Origin: Sipunculus nudus
Lineage: Eukaryota > Annelida > Sipuncula > Golfingiida > Sipunculidae
Direction of reading: 5' to 3'
Assembly (NCBI GenBank): GCA_026874595.1
Contig: CM049314.1
Span: forward strand, 8,486,729 to 8,550,728
Length of the DNA: 64,000 nt
Position 1 is the stretch's first letter. Every line of letters begins with the position of its first letter. Made by a program: the position numbers and the translations under genes. The notes below the pieces were generated by a model, which saw nothing but the letters and a program-made list of their open reading frames with translations, made no database searches and was not told where the DNA came from. Below, in pieces: positions 51,001-60,000 of this stretch.

Positions 51001-54000
51001 TGCTGATGAAGTGATTTATGAATTTGTGACTGTATGACACAATATCTCTTCAGTCTTGACAAGGCACATTATTGTGAAGCCCACTATGTCTACATATTAC
51101 ACAATATTGACATAATTTCTGGCATGTACATATGTACCTATGGACGAATAGTTATACAAAATATTAAAGTATGAATATATCTGATTCATCTTGTTCTTGC
51201 TTACTGAGGCTGACTTTGGGATGGGGTTCGGAGAAGGGAAAAGTGAGGGCACCACGAAGGTGGATGTAGAAATATTCTATTGTAATGTTTTTCATTTATA
51301 TAAGAATATGAAAAGCTAAGAGGAAAGGGGCCCTCCTACTTGGTTATAGTAAAGATCTAAATATATGATTGCAAACTTATACTCTGACAAGACTGTCATG
51401 AAGAAAAACAGTAAAAGTTTTGAGATACTGTGATGCATATGAAAATTTACAGATGGACAGGCAAGTGGACAGAATGGACTGATACCTTTAATTTACTTTC
51501 AAGGGAATAATGCATTTAAGTTTATATATAAGCCTATTTTTTTAGCATATCCACTTTTTCCATTAAGAAGTTTTTATCTGAATTTTTTTTTTATTTACAG
51601 GTTTTATTAAATTTTAATAAAAAAAAACTGAAAATATAGGTTAAAATATTAGAATTGTTGCAAAAGTTGCAATCATTATATATAAAGAGTAAAAAAACTG
51701 AAACTATAAGTTTAAATATTAGAACTGTTGCAAAAGTTGCAATCATTATATATCCAGAGTGTAGCTCATATTGGGTCATATTATGCATACACATATATTT
51801 TATTATTTTTAAATCATAAATGTTTAAACTGAATTTAAAAGAAAATAATGCCACAACATGGCATTTACAAGAATATTCCTTGAATCACTATTAAAAAATT
51901 TTGCACATTGGAGTGAAATTTTCAGTACATGCTTAATTTTATTCACCAAAATAAAATAAAAGATTCAGTAAATTTGATAAAATAAAACATCTTTTCAAAT
52001 AAAGTATACACACTGTTGGTTGAATGAGGGACAAACAATTAAATTGTGCTAATTACTATCCCAGTTTTAATTTATTACTGGAATTAATAGTCAATTTCAC
52101 ACCTGGTGAAGTTTTTACTCTTCTGAAGTAAGGAATTACTTATCTGATGAACATCCACACTTTCATAGCAATACACCACTTTGTGGACACAATTAAATGT
52201 ACACTTTAATCATTGTAACCCTGGTGGTACAATACAAAATCTAAAATGTAGCATAGCCTAGAATAAGAATGAATCAAATACATAAAATAATAACATTCAT
52301 CTAGTTTATGCACCATCTGGGGGGGGGGGGGGGAATGCAGGGCAAAGGGGAAGCCTGCTGGTCGTGGCCAAGCTGAGCCAAGGCAAGCTGCCTGGGGTGG
52401 TTTACATAATGCAAGTAAAGGCTGTACTACTAGGTGGGCTAGATGTAAACAACACTTGACATGGTGTATGAAAACGTGAATAAAAGCTATTCTTTCCAAT
52501 CAATTTCTTTAAAAGATTAAATCCTTATGTATATATGGCAGATGGCGCTGTAGTGAGCTGCCCGTGTCGTTCTTAGTGCTAATGAATAAGGCAAGTTTTT
52601 AAGAGACTTCTGTTTTTAACAACTTCGAAACTCAACACTAGGAATTATGAACGTTAAAATATCACAGTGCCTGAGGTATTTGGTGACATTACTGCTTATT
52701 TATGGGAGAATCATGCGGTGTATTCGAGTACTTGAATTATGGTCCACCGAGGTTTGTTTACCTGGTGACCATACTAGCAACAGCGCTCAAGCGCTTGGAT
52801 TACCGCCCGCCCCGGAATGTTTACATAGTGACCGGACCGGCAACAAGACAAGAAACGCAGTTCTCCAGTACAACAGAAATGAACTTATTCACATAGGTGA
52901 GAACATTAAAAAAGATTATAGACTGAAGATATTAAATGCTAATGCTGTTACAACCATCAGAAAACTTAGAATTAATAGAAGGGGAACCAGAGCCGGTAAA
53001 CAACGCAATCATAAACACCATGGGGGAGTATGTGTGGACAACCTGAAAAGTCTGAAGCAAGTTTATCAGTTAAATGACAAACTGACTAAAGGTAATAAAT
53101 CTAAAGGCATTCAGGCAGTTCTAGTGAATGCCCGGTCAATTAGAAACAAAGATATGCTATTAATGGACTTTTTAACTGAGATCAATGCGGATATATGTGT
53201 AGTGACTGAAACATGGCTTGGAAATGAAGATGACGACGCATGGCTAGGAACAAGTGAACTTACAAAACACGGCTATCGTGTTGACTTCGTAAACCGTGAA
53301 CGCAGGGGTGGGGGACTTGCTATTATTTACGATTCCGCCCTAGCTGTTCAGAGACAAACAAACCGTCAGCTACAGTCCATGCATCTTGTTAAATGGAAAG
53401 TAACAACATCAAGCAAGGTATCATTTATGATAAATGCAGTGTATCATCCACCTTATTCTGCTAGAAATCCAGTAACAAACGCAGTTTTCTTAGATGAATT
53501 CACAGATATACTCACAGACTCTATCACAACAGACTCGAACAACATTTTCATGGGAGATTTAAACATACATTTAAATGATGAATATGATCATGATGCTGAA
53601 ATTCTAAGGGATACACTGTGTGCCCTAGGCCTCACACAGCACTTGGATTTCTGTACTCATACAGCTGGCAACATATTAGATGTGGTAATCACTGAGGCGG
53701 GCAGTAATATCAGAGTGACTAAATGTGTACCTGGACCTTTTATTTCCGATCACCATGCTGTAGTCTGTGAACTTACAACTCCAAAAGATGACATCACATC
53801 ACAGGTGTGTTACTATAGAAAGTTAAATGAAATAAACACAACAGAGATGGAAAAGGATCTAAATGAAATCACATTGTCTGATAAAAACAGTGACATTGAC
53901 ATATTAGTAAACAAGTTAGAAAGTGATTTCCGTGTCATTCTGGACAAACATGCCCCACTTAAAGCTAAGAAATTAACAAAGAGAAAGAAGTATCCATGGT

Positions 54001-57000
54001 ATAATGAGGACATTAAAGAACAAAAAAGAAAACTAAGATGCAGGGAGAGGTTGTGGAAAAAATACAGGACAGATTTTACATTGAAAGCTCTAAAATTAGA
54101 ACGGGCGAAATATAACAATATGCTTAAATTATCAAAAATAAAAACACTAAGTGAAAAGATACAAGAATGCGGAGATAACACAAAGAAACTATACAAGCTT
54201 GTCACTGAGATAACAGATGTTAATAAAGACAATCCACTGCCAAAGGGGCTATGTGATGAGGACCTAGCCAACCAATTTGCCGACTTTTTCCTGAGTAAAA
54301 TAAACAAAATAAGATCAAGTCTGGACAAATTTCCACATTATCAGCCTACAAGAAAAGATGTAAAATCTTTAAATAATTTCAGGCCTCTGTCTCAGAGAGA
54401 AGTTACAGCCATTATCAATAGTTTGCCAAGTAAGAGCTGTGAAACAGATGCACTGCCAACTATTCTTCTGAAGAAAATGCTTCCAGCAGTGATCGGAAAA
54501 ATAACAGACATTATTAACATTTCACTGGTTGAAGGGAGATTTCCCAGAAGTTGGAAGGAGGCTATAGTACGTCCCCTTCTGAAAAAAACTGGTCTTGAAT
54601 TAATATCTTCAAATTACAGACCTGTGAGTAATTTACCATTTTTATCAAAAGTACTCGAGAAAGCAGCCTTGTCTGAATTTAATCAACATACTAAGAGTCA
54701 AGAATTAATGCCAGATTATCAGTCAGCATACAGAGCTAATTACTCGTGTGAAACTGCACTAATCAAACTGACTAACGACATATTATGGGCGATGGAACGT
54801 CAGGAAATTACAGCAATGATGGCAATAGATTTGTCAGCCGCTTTTGACACGGTTGATCACTCAATTTTATTAGAAGTGCTATACAATAAATTCGGTATAA
54901 ATGGAAAAGTTCTGGAATGGTTTGACAGTTACCTAAGACCCAGATCATGTAAAGTGAAAATAGGTGAGAAGTTTTCAAGGAATATGGACCTAACTTTTTC
55001 GGTTCCTCAAGGAAGCTGTGCAGGGCCAATCCTTTATCTGGCGTATGCCAGTACAATACAGGAAGTTATTCCAGGAGACATCCAACTTCATGGATATGCA
55101 GATGACCATGCAATTAAGTGTTCATTCAGTGCTAACAATCATCAAGCAGAGAACGCCACCATCCGAAAACTGGAAACTTGTGCGAAAGACATTAAAACGT
55201 GGATGGACTCAAACAGACTGAAAATGAATAATTCCAAGACAGAATTCATTATGTTTGGTAACAATGGACAGTTATCAAAATGCACATCTCAGTTAAATGT
55301 AAACGGAGAACACGTTGAACTTTCAGATAATATTAAATACTTGGGAGCTTGGCTGGACAAGCAGCTAAATTTCAAACATCACATTTCATTGAAATGTAGA
55401 ACTGCAATGCATAATATTCATAGAATTAAGCAGATCAGATCCATACTCACGATGGAAGCAACCCACACATTAGTTTGTGGACTAGTCATGTCTCATCTCG
55501 ACTATTACAATGGAATTTTATTTGGTTTACCAGAAAGATCAATTAAAAAGCTACAACGTGTGCAAAACATTGCAGCAAAATTAGTATTAAACAAGGAAAA
55601 ATATGAAAGTGCAACGGAAGCTCGTAAGGAATTACACTAGTTACCTATTCGTGCTCGCATAGAACATAAAGTCTTGACCGTTGTCTTCAAATGCTTAGAA
55701 GGAACTGCACCAGATTACCTTAAGAAATTGATAGAGGTACAGAAACCAGGCAGATTAGGGCTTAGATCTGACAGGGGTGTAAGAAGGCTCGTAGTACCCC
55801 CTACAAAACGGAAAACTTTTGCTTCGCGATCTTTCAGTGTTTGTGGTCCAGAGCTATGGAAAAGCATTCCAGAAGAACTGAAAGCAGTATCACATATTGA
55901 ACAATTTAAGAAGGACGTTAAAACTTACCTTTTTAGAAAATACTATACCTAAATATTTTTATTTTTTTTTTACCGATATAACTATTTTAGCTTTTTAGTG
56001 TCATTGATAATTTAGTAAATATGTGGTTCTATTTTTAAGTATGATGTTTTAGTTGTAAAGCGCATTTGAAACATACGTGTAAAAATGGCGCTATACGAAA
56101 TAAATATAGTTATAGTATAGTTATAGTTATATGCTGTGAAAATTTTTTTTATGGAAAACGGAGGTTTTCCTTAATATCTCGAAGGAATAAAGTCCTAATG
56201 ACCCAATTTTTAGGAATGGTAGGAGATTTTGGGGACATCTAACATTATGCCAACAGCCTGGGGCGCATAGAGATGTGCACTGAATGACCTACAGTCATCA
56301 AAGTGGACTGCTTGACAATGTAAGGGAATACAACAAGAGCCTTAAAAAAATTCAATAACTAGCCTAATTTTGAAGCTTTTATTTTCAAATTTCAGATTTT
56401 AACAGATTAAATCCTTATGTGCACATGTTGTGAAAATTAAATCCACAATACTTACCGGAAAAAAACGTGCCATGGCCTAGTTGGGCAAAATTTAAGGTAC
56501 CAATTTTAAAATTTTTTGTTAATATTTAAATAAATGTAACAGATATTGATCTAATTTTTGGTATACAATTAAATTTTGATTAATTAAAGTTGTATTACTG
56601 AAAAAAAGTCCCTACCTTTAGCACTTTTGGTCTTAAGTGACCAAATATCTTTCCTGATTTTTTTACAAAGTCCATTATGTTTGGGCCCATAACTTTTTTA
56701 AATTGAATAATACCGACTTAATTTCTTGCATGTACATAGGAACTATATAGAGGAATATTTATAGTAAATATGAAGAAAACCAGATGTGTGGTTTTAATAT
56801 TAGGCAGTCCTGAAGTGTAAAAATAGATTTCTAATAAAATATGAGGTTTTTCCTTAATATCTTGAAGGAACGAAGTCCTATTGACCCAATTTTCGGCATG
56901 GTAGGAGATTTTGGGGACATCTAACTGTATGCCGAATTTCAGATTCATAGGTCCAATGGTGTTGAAACGTGCCAGTCTTACAGAAGGACATCCAGACAGA

Positions 57001-60000
57001 CAGACGGCCCGACAGACGGACGGACAGCAATGGACAACGACTATAGCTCAGATGACTTATAGTCAGCTGAGCTAAAAATGCATGATGTGATACTACTTAC
57101 TGCCACCATGTCTTCTATGGCCTGAGCTGACTTGGTGCCCAACATGACCAGACCCATGGCTACTCCTGCTGCTTCACCTGTCAATCAATATTCTATATTT
57201 AGATTTCTGGAACTTATGTTGAATAGGTCACTCATATACCTTAATTAAATCCAATTTCTTTTCATAAAGTAACATATAACTAATCTAAGATATTATAATA
57301 GTCTGAATACCTGATATATCCAATTTTAATAACAAATAACAGATAGAGGGAAAAGAAACACTTTATATGTCTGATAAAATTTATTTACTCTTACACAAAA
57401 TCTAAATTAAAATGAGATGATCCAAGAAGTATTGTTCAAAAGATTACAAGAATCTATAATTATGTGTTTTTCAAACCCTGTAAAAAAGGTTTGATTCTGT
57501 TTATCTGTAATGAATCAACATGAAGCGAAATGAATATTCATGAGATGAATATCTATGATCTGTGGCTGGACTGACCTGTGACAGCATCATCCTGGTAGAG
57601 ATTCAGTTTCAGTTGCTCGTAGATGTCTTGACGTGCTGTTCCCATGGCAGCCAGGCCCAGTCCAAGGCAACCACCATGTCTGACAGCCTGAAATACAGCA
57701 ATACAGTAAAAACTGGGGACCTTAATAAGTATATGACGTAGGACTAGCAATCAGTCACGGGTTACAAATGAACTGATTATGTGTGATATCATACTTGGGT
57801 TTAATTACATCATTGCTGCTTAAACTGTAAAACAAGGATTAGGAGCCCAGGCATTTCCATCAATTTTCATGTTTCATACTCTAATCATCAGGTTGGTCTT
57901 AGAAGATATGACAGAAAAGACAAATTATCTTGACAAAATGTGTGATATTAGTTCAGCATCGAGAAATTATAATCATCAAATTTAGTCGAAGTCATTAGTG
58001 CTGTAAGAGTTCCAAGTGGCTGACTCACATCTGTTGTGGCTTCTTTCAACTGTCCAAGGAGGTATTCTGTAATTTTGCCACCATGGTTTGCATGAATCAA
58101 CCCTATAACAAGAAACATTTTAATAACATCATACATCACATATTAAATAATATATATGATTTATCAAGTGCAAAATGTATAAATGAGAATCATTTTATAA
58201 ATTATTTATAAAATTGATATTTTAATTCAAGTGCAAGCAGTGGTGATCCTTAAATAATGCACATCACAGAATTTAGATGACCCGTCTAAATAATGCTATT
58301 GTCGTCAAAGTTATAACAAAACATTTTGTACTCAACATTTTGATTTATAGGACCTTCAGGCTTCTAAAATTCCAACACTCTGAGGAATGATGATTTCAGA
58401 TTAGGGTCATGCCAAATTACAGTTATGACATTGTTCAAGTTTAACTTACCCAGAGAAAACAATCCGCCCCCTTCAGAGTATGCTGAGCCCGGGGTAGAAT
58501 CTTTAGGTAAGTACGTTGACATGAGATTCAGAGCGTCTTTCTCATGACCTCTGTGAATTGCTCCGAGACTAGCAGTTGCAGAGAACTTAGCCCAGTTGGT
58601 TGCCCTTGACAACCATTCCAAATTGTCCCTGCATTAAAATATTATAAAATCTATGTAATTGAGATAAATACAGGTACAAATTAATCATACTTATACACCA
58701 TCTTTAAAAAATATAAAAAAAATATAAAATAAAAAAATGTAAAATAAAATTAAAATTATTAAAATTCTTAATTTTTCACTTATAATTTTCAAATCAAACA
58801 CTATACTATAAAGATAAATAATTCTACCTCACTGTCTAACAGTTGGTTGGTAATACAATCAGCATTACCAAATATCTCTGTTCATAAATCAAACACTATA
58901 CTATAAAGATAAATAATTCTACCTCACTGTCTAACAGTTGGTTGGTAATACAATCAGCATTACCAAATATCTCTGATGAACAAACTAATGTTTGAATGGT
59001 ATTTGTATGTTCTACTCTGTTTATGGGCACAGTTATATCCTGTGTCATTATATATATCAGACATGAAACTTAACTTTATATAGAACATTACACATGGTAA
59101 CTATGGGTGCATTACACATGGAAAATAAAGATATATAAATTCAAATTTTGCATTTTCCATTTGGAAAAAAAAAATCATTCACTGCAAGCCTCCTTGGAAG
59201 AAAATACAATTGTATACATTCTGCATGAGACAGCAGTTTAGTTTTTTAATGGAAAAATAAAAAACAAATTAATTGCTTTTAGAAATAATACATCACTCTG
59301 GTGAAAACCGAATGGTCATTGGTTGAAAACAGAGTAAATACACAGCAAATCTGATATAACAGTGTTATAAATGTCTAGGGCAGTTACAAAACAGTTTGTA
59401 CACTGACCTGAGGAACTGGTCACTGGTGGTCCCACAGTGCATGTATGAGTTGGCAATAACTGTGGCATTGTGGCAAACAGAGTTTCTGACTGCCTCCTGA
59501 AATTAACAATTTACATGCATCTCAATTTAACATGAAATACTATATTTATTTACATATAAACCAGAATATCAGCAGAAGCTGACATAAGCCCTCAGCCAAA
59601 AGAACAGTGTTTATTGGTGGTGAGAGTAACAAGTGTAAAATATCTGTTCACAAGGGATATATATCTGTACTTATGTCTCTTGTTCCAGTTATAAATTTGA
59701 ACTAAAGAGGTATGTAGTGCCTTAGCAAGTCTGGTAAATGAAGTGATATAGACCTGTATGATGATAATCGTTCTGAAGGGGATACCCTGTAAAATGAGAT
59801 GTCATTAGAAACACTAGCAGACACAAATAACCATTCTTTAAACTTACCAAAACAGCAAAGAAACAAAGTACCTATGTTTAATTCCTTTTGTGAAATGGTG
59901 CTCGAGGCAAAAATAATAAAAAGTATTAGAAATTCATAAAATAAAAAAATTAAGATACTGCAGATGGCACAACAAAAACATATTGCAGCAGCTATGGATG

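Larger units (their letters stand above)
52532..56133. repeat. 6-bp target-site duplication flanking the LINE
   Basis: TATATG at 52532-52537 and again at 56128-56133, directly abutting the element on both sides. Short duplications are usual for CR1/L2-like LINEs. The motif is AT-rich, so chance cannot be excluded, but the empty-site comparison supports it. Confidence 0.6.
50636..57074 (+). mobile_element. Hairpin-ended repeat family D, copy 2, interrupted by the LINE
   Basis: The left end has the perfect palindrome GACCCATGGGTC (50636-50647) followed by GCTCAGCTGA (50653-50662). The right end has GACAGACGG/GGAC microsatellite, then a hairpin with arms TAGCTCAGATGACT (57044-57057) and AGTCAGCTGAGCTA (57061-57074) around TAT. 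Its TCAGCTGAGC is the inverse of the left GCTCAGCTGA. Internal degenerate duplication: 56161-56250 is repeated at 56842-56931. The termini match those of copy 1 (6587-8036), but the interior differs. Whether both ends belong to one element is inferred; two fragments of related elements are possible. Confidence 0.55.

Noticed and set aside
53813-54328. 171-codon minus ORF
   Set aside because: Antisense shadow of the LINE coding frame with biased Ser/Leu/Phe composition.
52514-56420. 17-bp direct repeat as the LINE's target-site duplication
   Set aside because: The right copy is ~275 bp beyond the LINE tail; it is better explained as a tandem unit of the older host repeat, with TATATG as the actual duplication.
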